Positions 17,062 through 26,014 of a stretch of DNA of 64,000 bases are shown here, piece after piece. A program made the position numbers and the translations under genes. Within the stretch, counting starts at the first letter, position 1, and each line of letters opens with the position of its first letter. The notes under the pieces are model-generated. The model searched no databases. It saw nothing but the letters and a program-made list of their open reading frames with translations, and was not told where the DNA came from. This DNA comes from Nonlabens arenilitoris (lineage in GTDB: Bacteria; Bacteroidota; Bacteroidia; Flavobacteriales; Flavobacteriaceae): contig NZ_MTPW01000001.1 in NCBI RefSeq assembly GCF_002954765.1, positions 1,749,501 to 1,813,500 on the forward strand, read 5' to 3'.

Positions 17062-17510
17062 GAGTAGTTTTGCAACGTGTTAGTGAAGCAAGTGTTACTA
17101 TAGATGGTCAAGTTCATGGAGCCATAAATCATGGGCTACTTGTTTTACTTGGTATTACTGTAGAAGACACTCAAGAAGACATTGATTGGCTCGTGAATAA
17201 AATTGCTGGCATGCGCATTTTTTCAGATCAAGATGGTAAGATGAATCTTAATATCAGTGATGTAAATGGAAATGCGTTAGTAGTTTCTCAGTTCACGCTA
17301 TATGGCAGTACAAAAAAAGGTAATAGACCTAGCTTTATAAATGCCGCTAAGCCAGATGTGGCTATACCATTATATGAAAGTTTTGTGAGCACGCTTTCGC
17401 GAAAGCTGGATAAAACAATCCCAACAGGAATCTTTGGGGCAGATATGAAAGTTGCTCTCGTAAATGACGGACCTGTCACCATTTTAATTGATAGTAAGAA
17501 TAAAGAATAG
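17058..17510 (+). CDS. dtd: D-aminoacyl-tRNA deacylase
   Basis: Removes D-amino acids mischarged on tRNA. The 150-residue protein begins with the family MRVVLQRVSEASV and contains the conserved catalytic block SQFTLYGST near residues 78-86. The C-terminal NDGPVTI motif near 140 is also present. A 15-of-16 copy of the dispersed palindrome at 17392 is read here as TLSRKL. It overlaps rsgA by 4 nt and is followed after 20 nt by the mazG-like gene. Confidence 0.96.
   Translation: MRVVLQRVSEASVTIDGQVHGAINHGLLVLLGITVEDTQEDIDWLVNKIAGMRIFSDQDGKMNLNISDVNGNALVVSQFTLYGSTKKGNRPSFINAAKPDVAIPLYESFVSTLSRKLDKTIPTGIFGADMKVALVNDGPVTILIDSKNKE
17392..17407. repeat. dispersed palindrome, 15/16 variant in dtd
   Basis: The last base is T instead of G-terminal symmetry (AAAGCT). 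The frame used reads LSRKL, different from the AFAKA and RFRES frames. Confidence 0.85.
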
Positions 17511-17530
17511 CTAAATTTCAAATTAAGACT

Positions 17531-17860
17531 ATGAGCCTTAAAGAATCACAACAGCAAGTTGATAACTGGGTCAAAAATCACGGAGTGCGTTATTTTAATG
17601 AACTCACTAATATGGCGCAACTTACTGAAGAAGTAGGAGAAGTGGCACGCATTATCGCTAGGCGATATGGTGAGCAAAGCGAGAAAGAAAGTGATAAGGA
17701 TAAGGATCTAGGAGAAGAGCTGGCAGACGTTATGTTTGTAGTATTATGTCTTGCAAATCAAACTGGAACTGATCTAGAGAAAGCATTTGCAAAAAAACTG
17801 CAAATCAAGACTGAACGTGATCACGACAGACATCATAATAATGAAAAGCTCAAAAGCTAG
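17531..17860 (+). CDS. MazG-like nucleotide pyrophosphohydrolase
   Basis: A 109-residue all-alpha NTP pyrophosphohydrolase. The metal-binding helices show the EEVGEVARI and DLGEELADVMFVV signatures (E-x-x-E and E-x-x-D patterns). It probably hydrolyses non-canonical or excess nucleoside triphosphates to monophosphates. It lies between dtd and aroA, with 2 nt to aroA, as part of the same transcription unit. Substrate is unknown. Confidence 0.85.
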   Translation: MSLKESQQQVDNWVKNHGVRYFNELTNMAQLTEEVGEVARIIARRYGEQSEKESDKDKDLGEELADVMFVVLCLANQTGTDLEKAFAKKLQIKTERDHDRHHNNEKLKS

Positions 17861-17862
17861 TC

Positions 17863-19140
17863 ATGGATTTACTACTAGAGAAACCCATAGAGTCATTAAA
17901 TAAAGAATTGACCTTTACTATTACAGGCTCCAAAAGTGAAAGTAACCGGCTACTTATTCTACAGGCACTTTATCCAGAGTTAGAAATCCATAATCTGTCT
18001 AATAGTGATGATACCGTGCATATGCAAGAGGCTTTAATGTCTCAAAAAAACCATGTCAATATAGGGCACGCCGGTACAGCAATGCGTTTTCTTACGGCAT
18101 ACTATTCAAGTATAGAAGGTATAGTTACCATTACAGGTAGTCAGCGCATGCAGCAGCGACCTATCGCAGTGTTAGTAGAAGCTTTAAAATCTATAGGTGC
18201 AAAAATTGAATATTTAAATGAAGAAGGTTATCCACCACTTCAAATTGAAGGTGGACATATTAATGCAACGATTGTTAAACTAAATGCTAGTATCTCTAGT
18301 CAGTACATAACAGCGTTAATGCTTATAGCACCATCGCTTAAAAATGGATTAAAGATTGAACTAGCAGGTAAGTTAACATCGCGACCTTATATTGAAATGA
18401 CGGTAGGTTATTTACGATCTTTAGGAGTTACGGTAAACTGGTCAAAACAGGATACCGCTATTCAAAAAGATAAACAGATTTTATCTGAAGTTATTCAAAT
18501 TAAACCACTAGACACTATAATTCATAAATCACTAACAGTAGAAAGTGACTGGAGTAGTGCTGGCTATTGGTACAGTTGGGTCGCCCTACAGGAAATAGGA
18601 TATAAATTAACCTTACAATATTATTTTAAAGAATCTGTGCAAGGCGATAGTAAGCTACAAGAGTATTATGAAGCCTTTGGAGTGCAAACCACTTTTGTTA
18701 ATGAACAATTAGTATTAACTAAGATTTCAGATAAGCTGGCACAACGTGTAGTGATCAATTTAGTAAATGAACCAGATCAGGCGCAAACTATATTTGCCAC
18801 ATGTTTAGCACTAGGCATTAATGCACATCTTACAGGATTGCATACGTTGCGTATTAAAGAGACAGATCGCATTGCAGCCTTAAAGGATGTGGGATCTCGC
18901 TTTCGCGAAAGCGTAATTCAAACCACTCAAGATACCATAACATTAACTTGTGTACCACTTGCGCCACACGACAAGCCTGTTGTTATAGATACCTTTGACG
19001 ACCATAGAATGGCTATGGCTTTTGCTCCATTAGCATGTCGTACATCTCTATTAATTAAAGATGCAGGAGTTGTTACAAAAAGCTATCCGCAGTTTTGGGA
19101 TGACTTAAAACGGGTAAATGTCAATATCACAGAAATTTAA
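17863..19140 (+). CDS. aroA: 3-phosphoshikimate 1-carboxyvinyltransferase (EPSP synthase)
   Basis: Joins PEP to shikimate-3-phosphate in the shikimate pathway. The 425-residue protein shows GSKSESNRLLIL (residues 18-29), the GHAGTAMRFLTAYY block, GSQRMQQRPI, NEPDQAQT with the catalytic Asp region, HTLRIKETDRI, and DTFDDHRMAMAFA. It is the last gene of the attenuated operon. A perfect palindrome copy inside it is read as SRFRESV, the same frame as in tyrA. The N-terminal region resembles glyphosate-sensitive or intermediate classes, and the class is not assigned. Confidence 0.96.
   Translation: MDLLLEKPIESLNKELTFTITGSKSESNRLLILQALYPELEIHNLSNSDDTVHMQEALMSQKNHVNIGHAGTAMRFLTAYYSSIEGIVTITGSQRMQQRPIAVLVEALKSIGAKIEYLNEEGYPPLQIEGGHINATIVKLNASISSQYITALMLIAPSLKNGLKIELAGKLTSRPYIEMTVGYLRSLGVTVNWSKQDTAIQKDKQILSEVIQIKPLDTIIHKSLTVESDWSSAGYWYSWVALQEIGYKLTLQYYFKESVQGDSKLQEYYEAFGVQTTFVNEQLVLTKISDKLAQRVVINLVNEPDQAQTIFATCLALGINAHLTGLHTLRIKETDRIAALKDVGSRFRESVIQTTQDTITLTCVPLAPHDKPVVIDTFDDHRMAMAFAPLACRTSLLIKDAGVVTKSYPQFWDDLKRVNVNITEI
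18898..18913. repeat. dispersed palindrome, perfect copy 5
   Basis: CGCTTTCGCGAAAGCG in aroA, read in the RFRES frame as in tyrA. Confidence 0.95.
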
Positions 19141-19152
19141 GTGTCAATTTAC

Positions 19153-19184
19153 TTGACAACGCCTATTTCACAATCGTATATTTG
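19153..19184 (+). promoter_or_regulatory. promoter of queA
   Basis: TTG at 19153-19155 and TATATTTG at 19177-19184 with a 21-bp spacer. This is a near-ideal Bacteroidota promoter, and it shows that queA has its own promoter separate from the aromatic operon. Confidence 0.75.
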
Positions 19185-19207
19185 TAATCTCAATATAAAA
19201 TGAATAC

Positions 19208-20260
19208 ATGAAGCTATCTCAATTCGGTTACAAACTACCAGAAAATTTGATTGCGCAACATCCTGCAGAAAATAGAGATGAATCGCGACTTATGGTACTC
19301 CATAAAAAAACGGGTGAAATTGAACATAAAATGTTCAAAGATGTTCTTGATTATTTTGAAGAAGATGATGTTTTTGTGACTAATAATACACGAGTATTTC
19401 CTGCGAGACTTTATGGTAATAAAGAGAAAACAGGTGCACGTATCGAGGTTTTTCTTTTAAGAGAATTAAACCCAACAACTAAATTGTGGGACGTATTAGT
19501 AGACCCAGCTAGAAAAATAAGAATAGGGAACAAACTTTACTTTGGTGATGATGAAAGTCTAGTTGCAGAGGTAATTGATAACACGACTTCTAGAGGAAGA
19601 ACTTTAAGATTTTTATTTGATGGTAGTTATGAAGAATTCCGTCAGAAATTGAAAGATCTGGGAGAAACGCCACTTCCTAGAGAACTAGGTCGCGAGGTTG
19701 AAGAAGAAGATGAAGAGCGTTACCAAACTATCTATGCGACTAATGAGGGCGCTGTTGCAGCACCTGTGGCTGGATTACACTTTTCAAAGCATTTATTAAA
19801 GCGATTAGAGATTAAAGGCATTCATAGAACAGCAATTACGATGCACATTGGTCTAGGTACATTTGCACCAGTTGAAGTAGAAGATTTATCTAAACATAAG
19901 ATGGATAGCGAGCAAGCTGAGATTACTGAAGAAACTTGTGCTATCGTAAATAAGGCTATAGACGCTAGAAAAAATGTTTGTGCTGTAGGTACGACCACCA
20001 TGCGTACTCTGGAAAGTGCTGTTAGTAGTGATGGTCATTTAAATACTTTTGATGGTTGGACTAATAAATTTATTTTCCCGCCTTATGATTTTAGTATTGC
20101 AAATGCTATGATTACAAATTTTCATCATCCTAAGTCAACTTTGATGATGCAAGCAGCAGCTTTTGCAGGATATGATTTATTGAAAAAAGCTTACGATGTA
20201 GCCATTAAAGAAGAGTACAAATTCTCTACTTATGGAGATGCAATGTTGATAGTTGACTAA
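19208..20260 (+). CDS. queA: tRNA preQ1(34) S-adenosylmethionine ribosyltransferase-isomerase
   Basis: Transfers and isomerises the ribosyl group of SAM onto preQ1-modified tRNA to make epoxyqueuosine. The 350-residue protein has the N-terminal [24 protein letters not shown] block. The conserved [22 protein letters not shown] and [12 protein letters not shown] segments follow. An upstream ATG at 19200 runs into a stop after three codons, so 19208 is the start. It has its own promoter and a strong terminator behind it. Confidence 0.97.
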   Translation: MKLSQFGYKLPENLIAQHPAENRDESRLMVLHKKTGEIEHKMFKDVLDYFEEDDVFVTNNTRVFPARLYGNKEKTGARIEVFLLRELNPTTKLWDVLVDPARKIRIGNKLYFGDDESLVAEVIDNTTSRGRTLRFLFDGSYEEFRQKLKDLGETPLPRELGREVEEEDEERYQTIYATNEGAVAAPVAGLHFSKHLLKRLEIKGIHRTAITMHIGLGTFAPVEVEDLSKHKMDSEQAEITEETCAIVNKAIDARKNVCAVGTTTMRTLESAVSSDGHLNTFDGWTNKFIFPPYDFSIANAMITNFHHPKSTLMMQAAAFAGYDLLKKAYDVAIKEEYKFSTYGDAMLIVD

Positions 20261-20285
20261 ATTATATACAATTAATCTTACAACG

Positions 20286-20317
20286 AACCGCTTAGAGCTT
20301 TTCTAAGCGGTTTTTTT
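20286..20317 (+). terminator. terminator after queA
   Basis: AACCGCTTAGA pairs with TCTAAGCGGTT, followed by a run of seven T. Confidence 0.93.
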
Positions 20318-20365
20318 GTGCTAATCTCGTATATTGCAACTTATTAAACTCCCTAAAAATCAGTG

Positions 20366-22027
20366 ATGAAAAAAATATTACTAACGTTATTAATTTGTAC
20401 TGTAACCTTTAATTTAAATGCTCAAGTATCTGATCAAACAACACCACCTAGTTGGGCATTCAATTTAAAATCCCAACCAGTAGCTGAAATCATGCCGTCT
20501 TTTGATTTACAATCCATGATTGCCGAGGATGCCATTGAAGCAAATCAAGTCATTAAAAAGCCTTACCGTTTTGGTAAAAAGTTTTCTGTTGCAATGGATT
20601 TGTTTAATTCTGGTCAGTGGACAGAATTAGAGAATGGTGATCGTTTATGGAGATTAAATGTAGTATCAAGTGGTGCTCGCACAATGAACTTTATGATGGA
20701 TAGATATAATCTTCCAGAAGGAGCAGAAATGTATATTTATAATGATGAACATACTGATAAAATAGGTCCGTATACAATCAATGAAAATCAAGATGATGGA
20801 ATTTTAGGTACATGGGTGGTTTATGGAGATAATGTATGGATTGAATATTATGAGCCAGCTTCTGTAAGAGGTTTAGGGCGCATTTCTATTAATGAAGTTG
20901 TGCATGGTTATAGAGGTTTTGGAGAGGCTGAAGAGAGCTTTCTAAAGCTGAATGAATCTGCAGCATGTAATGTGGATGTGATGTGTAATCCTAATCAAGG
21001 TTCTACAAATGGTCAGGATTGGTCAACTATACGTGATAATTATAGACATGCTGTAGCGAGAATTATTATTAATGGTGCTGGACTTTGTACAGGTACTTTA
21101 GTTAATAATGTGAGAGAAGATGGAACGCCATATTTTTTGACGGCAGATCATTGTTTAGGTAATACTGGTGATGGGGCAGGAACATCATATTCTGCAACTG
21201 GTTGGAGTTTCGGCTTTGATTGGTATACTAATACACCTGATTGTGCCACTAACTCAAATACAGTAGGTGCTCAAAACCCGACTAGAGTGATTGCTGGAGC
21301 AACGCTAAGAGCAAATAGAGGTGCTAGCGACGTGGCGCTTTTTGAATTAAATACGACTCCACCTGCGTCATGGGATTTGTATTATGCAGGATGGTCTAGA
21401 GCAACATCTGGCGTGACTTCTCAATTGAGTATTCATCATCCTAGTGGTGATATTATGAAATTAGCAAGGAATGATCAAAGTGCATCTTTTGTTACCGTTT
21501 CTGGAATTTCCTGTTGGAATATAGCAGATTGGGATTATGGTGTTACTGAAGGTGGTTCTTCTGGTAGTTGCCTATTAAATCCACAAGGTCAAATTATAGG
21601 ACAATTACTGGGTGGAAGTGCAGCTTGTTCTGGTACAAATGACAATGGCGCACCAGACTTTTATGGTAGATTTAATGTAAGTTGGAATACAGGAGGAACT
21701 GCAGCGACACAATTAAAAGATTGGTTAGATCCAGATAATACTGGAGCAGCGTCTTATGATGGTGATTATTACTCCACACTAAGTACAACAGAGAATCAAG
21801 TGCTTAATTTTAGTGTATTCCCTAATCCGTCTAAAGATATTTTTAATTTTGATTTAGATCAAGAAGCTTCTTATCAAGTATATGACCTATCTGGAAAAGT
21901 AATTGCTACAGGAGAATTTACAGATAATAATAACAGTGTTGATCTTAGCGCTGTATCAAATGGTATCTACTTTATCAATGTGCAAACTATTAATGGTAAG
22001 GCAACAGCAAAATTAATCAAAGAGTAA
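20366..22027 (+). CDS. secreted trypsin-like serine protease with T9SS sorting domain
   Basis: A 553-residue exported protease. The signal peptide covers about residues 1-18 and a propeptide-like region reaches about 200. The chymotrypsin-fold domain has the triad H262 (TADHC), D322 (ASDVALFEL) and S399 (GGSSGS), resembling lysyl endopeptidases. The C-terminal 80 residues (FPNPSKDIFNF..., ending KATAKLIKE) form a type A T9SS sorting domain. The protein is expected to leave through the type IX secretion system used by gliding bacteria. I start at ATG 20366 rather than the GTG one codon earlier. A terminator follows. Confidence 0.93.
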   Translation: MKKILLTLLICTVTFNLNAQVSDQTTPPSWAFNLKSQPVAEIMPSFDLQSMIAEDAIEANQVIKKPYRFGKKFSVAMDLFNSGQWTELENGDRLWRLNVVSSGARTMNFMMDRYNLPEGAEMYIYNDEHTDKIGPYTINENQDDGILGTWVVYGDNVWIEYYEPASVRGLGRISINEVVHGYRGFGEAEESFLKLNESAACNVDVMCNPNQGSTNGQDWSTIRDNYRHAVARIIINGAGLCTGTLVNNVREDGTPYFLTADHCLGNTGDGAGTSYSATGWSFGFDWYTNTPDCATNSNTVGAQNPTRVIAGATLRANRGASDVALFELNTTPPASWDLYYAGWSRATSGVTSQLSIHHPSGDIMKLARNDQSASFVTVSGISCWNIADWDYGVTEGGSSGSCLLNPQGQIIGQLLGGSAACSGTNDNGAPDFYGRFNVSWNTGGTAATQLKDWLDPDNTGAASYDGDYYSTLSTTENQVLNFSVFPNPSKDIFNFDLDQEASYQVYDLSGKVIATGEFTDNNNSVDLSAVSNGIYFINVQTINGKATAKLIKE

Positions 22028-22051
22028 TTTTTAACTCAACAACTTTAAAAC

Positions 22052-22088
22052 GCGCTGCAAGATTGTCTAATTTTGCAGCGCATTTTAT
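22052..22088 (+). terminator. terminator after the serine protease
   Basis: GCGCTGCAA (22052-22060) pairs with TTGCAGCGC (22073-22081), followed by a T-rich stretch. Confidence 0.8.
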
Positions 22089-22103
22089 TTATAAAAAGTT
22101 CCA

Positions 22104-23144
22104 TTGAAAGAAACTAAAAAAGATATTAGATCATATACTCAAGATGAATTGAGAGCGTATTTTATAGATCAAGGTCAACAGGCTTTTAGAGGTAATCAAG
22201 TGTATGAGTGGTTATGGAAAAAAGGAGCGCATCACTTTGAGGACATGACTAATCTTTCAAAAGAGACAAGAGCATTTCTTCAAGAGCATTTTGTGATCAA
22301 TCACATAAGAGTAGATCACATGCAGCGCAGTAAAGATGGTACTATTAAAAACGCAGTAAAATTACATGATGGTCTAACAGTAGAATCTGTAATGATACCT
22401 ACACCTACTAGAACAACAGCTTGTGTTTCTTCTCAAGTAGGATGTAGTTTGAATTGTGAGTTTTGTGCTACGGCGCGTTTAAAACGCATGCGTAATTTGA
22501 ATCCTGATGAAATATATGATCAAGTCGTGGCTATTGATCAACAAAGTCGGGCATACCATAACAGACCTTTGTCCAACATTGTCTTTATGGGAATGGGTGA
22601 GCCACTGATGAATTACAATAATGTAATTAAGTCTATTGATAAAATTACTGGAAACGATGGTCTAGGAATGTCTCCTAAGCGTATTACTTTGTCGACTAGT
22701 GGAATTCCTAAAATGATGAAAAAACTGGCAGACGACAGGCCTAAATTCAACCTTGCGCTATCATTACATAGTGCAATTGATGAAAAGCGTGTAAAAATCA
22801 TGCCTTTTAATGAGCAATTTCCTCTAGAGGATATCAAAGATGCTTTAAGATATTGGTATGAAAAGACAGGTACACGTGTCACCTATGAATATGTAGTCTG
22901 GAAAGGAATTAATGATACTAAAGAAGATATTGATGCGTTGATCGAATTCTGTAAAGTGATACCTTGTAAGGTTAACATTATAGAATATAATTCTATAGAT
23001 GATGGCCGTTTTGAACAAGCTTCAAAACAAGCAGTAGATGCATATGAAAGAGAGTTGAATCGTTTTGGTTTTGTTGTTAACGTTAGACGCAGTAGAGGAA
23101 AAGATATAGATGCTGCTTGTGGACAACTGGCAAATAAAGAATAA
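22104..23144 (+). CDS. rlmN: 23S rRNA (A2503-C2) methyltransferase
   Basis: A radical-SAM enzyme that methylates A2503 of 23S rRNA and A37 of some tRNAs. The cluster motif C114-x3-C118-x2-C121 is followed by the family GMGEPLMNY block. The N-terminus reads YTQDELRAYF and GQQAFRGNQVYEWLWKKG. The start must be TTG at 22104, since no ATG precedes the conserved region. The 346-residue length is typical. It is bounded by terminators on both sides and is monocistronic. Confidence 0.95.
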   Translation: MKETKKDIRSYTQDELRAYFIDQGQQAFRGNQVYEWLWKKGAHHFEDMTNLSKETRAFLQEHFVINHIRVDHMQRSKDGTIKNAVKLHDGLTVESVMIPTPTRTTACVSSQVGCSLNCEFCATARLKRMRNLNPDEIYDQVVAIDQQSRAYHNRPLSNIVFMGMGEPLMNYNNVIKSIDKITGNDGLGMSPKRITLSTSGIPKMMKKLADDRPKFNLALSLHSAIDEKRVKIMPFNEQFPLEDIKDALRYWYEKTGTRVTYEYVVWKGINDTKEDIDALIEFCKVIPCKVNIIEYNSIDDGRFEQASKQAVDAYERELNRFGFVVNVRRSRGKDIDAACGQLANKE

Positions 23145-23167
23145 GTTTTTTAATTTATTGTATAAAA

Positions 23168-23196
23168 AAAACGGCCTCCATTTTGAAGGCCGTTTT
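23168..23196. terminator. bidirectional terminator between rlmN and the T9SS adhesin
   Basis: AAAACGGCCT pairs with AGGCCGTTTT. Flanking A and T tracts let it work for both convergent genes. Confidence 0.9.
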
Positions 23197-23219
23197 ATTT
23201 AAAAAAAAATGTTTATCAA

Positions 23220-24683
23220 TTACTTCTTGATAAATTGTACTGTTTGAGATCCATTATCAGTATCTAATTTCAATAAGTAAAGACCAGCACTTAATGTGTT
23301 GATTTTAATTTGATTGTTGTTAGATTTTACATTTTCTGATATAACTTGACCTAAACCATTATAGATTGTAGCTTTAGTAATAACCTCGTCAGTTTTGATA
23401 TTTAAGACATCAGTTGCTGGGTTAGGGCTCAAAGTAAATAGGTTTGCAATTTGATCATCTACAGATGCAGTACCTTCAGTAGTGAATTGCCATACTGGTC
23501 CAGCAGTATTCGTTCCACCTACATTTCTAGGTTGTACTTGCCAGTAATATGTAGTTCCTGTAAGCATGCCTGTAATATTTACTGAAGCATTAGCAGTAGT
23601 ACCTAATGCATTCAACGTAGTAGGGCTATCACCTAATAAGAAAACATAAGATTCTGGTGCGTCACCGGTAGTAGCGTCTACCCATGCAAAAGCTACTGCA
23701 TTATTATTTGCCGTGTCAATAATAACATTTGTTGCCATATCAGCAGGAGTAGGAGTGGTTACAGCATCTGGTGCATTAACGTTTCCTACCTCAGTAGTAA
23801 AGCTCCATACTGGATTGTTTGTAGCAGATCCCGCAGTATTTTTAGGGATTACTTGCCAGTAGTAAGTAGTGTTGTATAAGAATCCATTAATCGAAATCGG
23901 TAAAGTTATCGTTGCAGGAGCAGTTCCTAAAGAAACTAAAGTAGTAGGAGAATCCCCTAGTAAGATTTCATACTCATCCGGTGAAACAGATCCTAAAGTA
24001 TTATCAGGTGCCCAAGCAAAAAGAATAGAGTTGTCTGGTGATCCGTCTGCGTTATTATCATTTGTGTCTATAACTACACCAGTAGCTGAATCTGCAGGTG
24101 TTGGAGTCATTGCAGGTCCTGGAGGATTTGCAGCTCCTTGAATTACTTCTACATTGTCAAATGTGATTGCATCACCATCATTTTGAAGGTGTACAAAAGC
24201 GATATAAACACTTTGATTTAAATATGCTGCAAGGTTTACGTTGAAAGAAGTAAATACTGCAGACGCATTATTTCCTAATTCTGCCTCAGTTAGGTTTTCT
24301 ACTTCTACAAATGAAGTTGTGTCTGTTTGAGAAGTTGTTGATATTCTAATTGAAAGTTCAGAACCAAAATCACCTTGATTTAAATCTGTAGCATCAAAGA
24401 CTAATACATTTTGTGTTGAATTAATAGGAATTAATGGCGACACAATCCAATCCTCTGCAGTTTGTCCAGCGGCAACTGCTTCCCAAAGACATTGTGCACG
24501 AAATTCTGGGTCTGTTCCAGCTTGTGCCCACTGAACAGTGGTACCAAGGCCATTTGCTCCATCATAAACCGCCCAACCTGCTGGTGGGAACGCTGCACCT
24601 GCACCATTAAAATCCTCAAGGAATTGGGCAGATCCAAAATTAAATGACACTAACGCCATTAAGATTAAAGTAATTTTTTTCAT
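23220..24683 (-). CDS. T9SS-secreted adhesin-like protein with Fn3-like repeats
   Basis: A 487-residue secreted protein. The signal peptide is about residues 1-19. A choice-of-anchor J / cleaved-adhesin-like beta-sandwich follows (FLEDFNGAG..FPPAGWAVYD, then EDWIVSPLI). Two Fn3-like repeats each contain a TYYWQV and W-FTTE signature. A C-terminal type A T9SS sorting domain ends in QTVQFIKK. It is probably displayed on or released from the surface, and no catalytic site is recognisable. Composition is rich in Thr, Asn and Ala, as is usual for T9SS cargo. Confidence 0.87.
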   Translation of the reverse strand: MKKITLILMALVSFNFGSAQFLEDFNGAGAAFPPAGWAVYDGANGLGTTVQWAQAGTDPEFRAQCLWEAVAAGQTAEDWIVSPLIPINSTQNVLVFDATDLNQGDFGSELSIRISTTSQTDTTSFVEVENLTEAELGNNASAVFTSFNVNLAAYLNQSVYIAFVHLQNDGDAITFDNVEVIQGAANPPGPAMTPTPADSATGVVIDTNDNNADGSPDNSILFAWAPDNTLGSVSPDEYEILLGDSPTTLVSLGTAPATITLPISINGFLYNTTYYWQVIPKNTAGSATNNPVWSFTTEVGNVNAPDAVTTPTPADMATNVIIDTANNNAVAFAWVDATTGDAPESYVFLLGDSPTTLNALGTTANASVNITGMLTGTTYYWQVQPRNVGGTNTAGPVWQFTTEGTASVDDQIANLFTLSPNPATDVLNIKTDEVITKATIYNGLGQVISENVKSNNNQIKINTLSAGLYLLKLDTDNGSQTVQFIKK

Positions 24684-24904
24684 GTCTAGTAATTTAATTA
24701 TTTGCGCTAAATATAGCCATATCTAAAAAAACCGACTTGTCATTTGTTTAACAATTACAGACTTTTTACAGATTTTGCTTAAATATTAGACGTACTACAT
24801 TTTAATCGGTTGAAGTGTTGAAATGACTACGTTAAATATTTGATAAATTACTGATTCGTCCTTTATAATATTCAATGTCTTAAAAAGGTTATTGCTAGGG
24901 TAAG

Positions 24905-24912
24905 TATATTTG
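24905..24912 (+). promoter_or_regulatory. -7 element almost touching the polyprenyl synthase start
   Basis: TATATTTG ends 5 nt before the ATG at 24918. A start site at the usual distance would make the mRNA nearly leaderless. Confidence 0.45.
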
Positions 24913-24917
24913 CAGTC

Positions 24918-25895
24918 ATGAAAATAGTTGAGCAAATAAAAGCACCAGTTGCACACGAGATGGAACTCTTTGAGAAAAAGTTTCAACTAGCAATGGCATC
25001 TCGTATCGCTTTGCTCAATAGAATTACTCATTTTATTGTCAATCGTAAAGGAAAACAAATGCGACCTATGTTTGTTTTTCTAGTTGCAAAAATGATAGGA
25101 GATGGAGAAGTTAATGATCGTACTTATAGAGGTGCGTCAGTAATCGAATTAATACATACAGCGACATTAGTGCATGATGACGTTGTTGATGATAGCCTTA
25201 AACGTCGTGGATTCTTCTCAGTAAATGCCCTTTGGAAAAATAAAATAGCCGTTTTAGTAGGTGATTATTTATTATCTAAAGGTCTATTATTAAGTATAGA
25301 TAACGGTGATTTTGATTTACTACAAATCATTAGTGTAGCAGTACGTGAGATGAGTGAAGGCGAGTTACTACAAATAGAAAAAGCTCGTAGATTAGATATT
25401 ACTGAAGATGTATATTATGACATTATACGTAAAAAAACTGCCACACTTATTGCCGCTTGTTGTAGTCTAGGCGCATGTGCTGTTGCACCAGGATCTCCCG
25501 ATGTTGAAAAGATGAGAGAATTTGGTGAGATGATAGGTATAGCCTTTCAAATTAAAGATGATCTTTTTGACTACGGAAACGAGCGCATAGGGAAGCCTAC
25601 CGGCATTGATATTAAAGAACAAAAAATGACCTTGCCTCTTATCCATACTTTGCAAGTAGCTAGTAAAAAGGACCGTAAATGGTTGATCAATTCTGTGAAA
25701 AAGCACAATCGTGATAAAAAGCGTGTAAAAGAAGTTATTGACTTTGTTAAAAACAATGGTGGCTTAGAATATGCAGTAAAAGCCATGTATGATTATAGAG
25801 ATAGAGCTATGACTATATTAAACTCTTACCCAGATTCTGAGTATAAAAGATCATTAGAGCTTATGGTAGAGTACGTTATTGACCGCAAAAAATAA
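24918..25895 (+). CDS. polyprenyl (octaprenyl-type) diphosphate synthase
   Basis: A trans-prenyltransferase that builds the long isoprenoid side chain of menaquinone. The first Asp-rich motif is HDDVVDD with KRRG following, and the second is KDDLFDYG. The 325-residue length and the residues before the first motif (VIELIHTATLVHDD) fit IspB-like long-chain synthases. Product length cannot be fixed from sequence. It is monocistronic, with a promoter element directly before the start. A perfect palindrome lies behind it. Confidence 0.92.
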   Translation: MKIVEQIKAPVAHEMELFEKKFQLAMASRIALLNRITHFIVNRKGKQMRPMFVFLVAKMIGDGEVNDRTYRGASVIELIHTATLVHDDVVDDSLKRRGFFSVNALWKNKIAVLVGDYLLSKGLLLSIDNGDFDLLQIISVAVREMSEGELLQIEKARRLDITEDVYYDIIRKKTATLIAACCSLGACAVAPGSPDVEKMREFGEMIGIAFQIKDDLFDYGNERIGKPTGIDIKEQKMTLPLIHTLQVASKKDRKWLINSVKKHNRDKKRVKEVIDFVKNNGGLEYAVKAMYDYRDRAMTILNSYPDSEYKRSLELMVEYVIDRKK

Positions 25896-25924
25896 TAAAA
25901 TTTTCATTTTGAGATTAGTTTCTA

Positions 25925-25940
25925 CGCTTTCGCGAAAGCG
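25925..25940. repeat. dispersed palindrome, perfect copy 6
   Basis: CGCTTTCGCGAAAGCG between the polyprenyl synthase and der. Flanking TA on each side extends it to a 20-bp perfect palindrome (25923-25942). Confidence 0.95.
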
Positions 25941-25987
25941 TAATAAAAACCTGCTTCTTTACTATTCACTACCTCATAACAAAAACG

Positions 25988-25995
25988 TACCTTTG
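25988..25995 (+). promoter_or_regulatory. -7 element of der
   Basis: TACCTTTG matches TAnnTTTG, 19 nt before the der ATG. No -33 TTG is evident. Confidence 0.5.
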
Positions 25996-26014
25996 CAACC
26001 GCAAATAAAACAGC

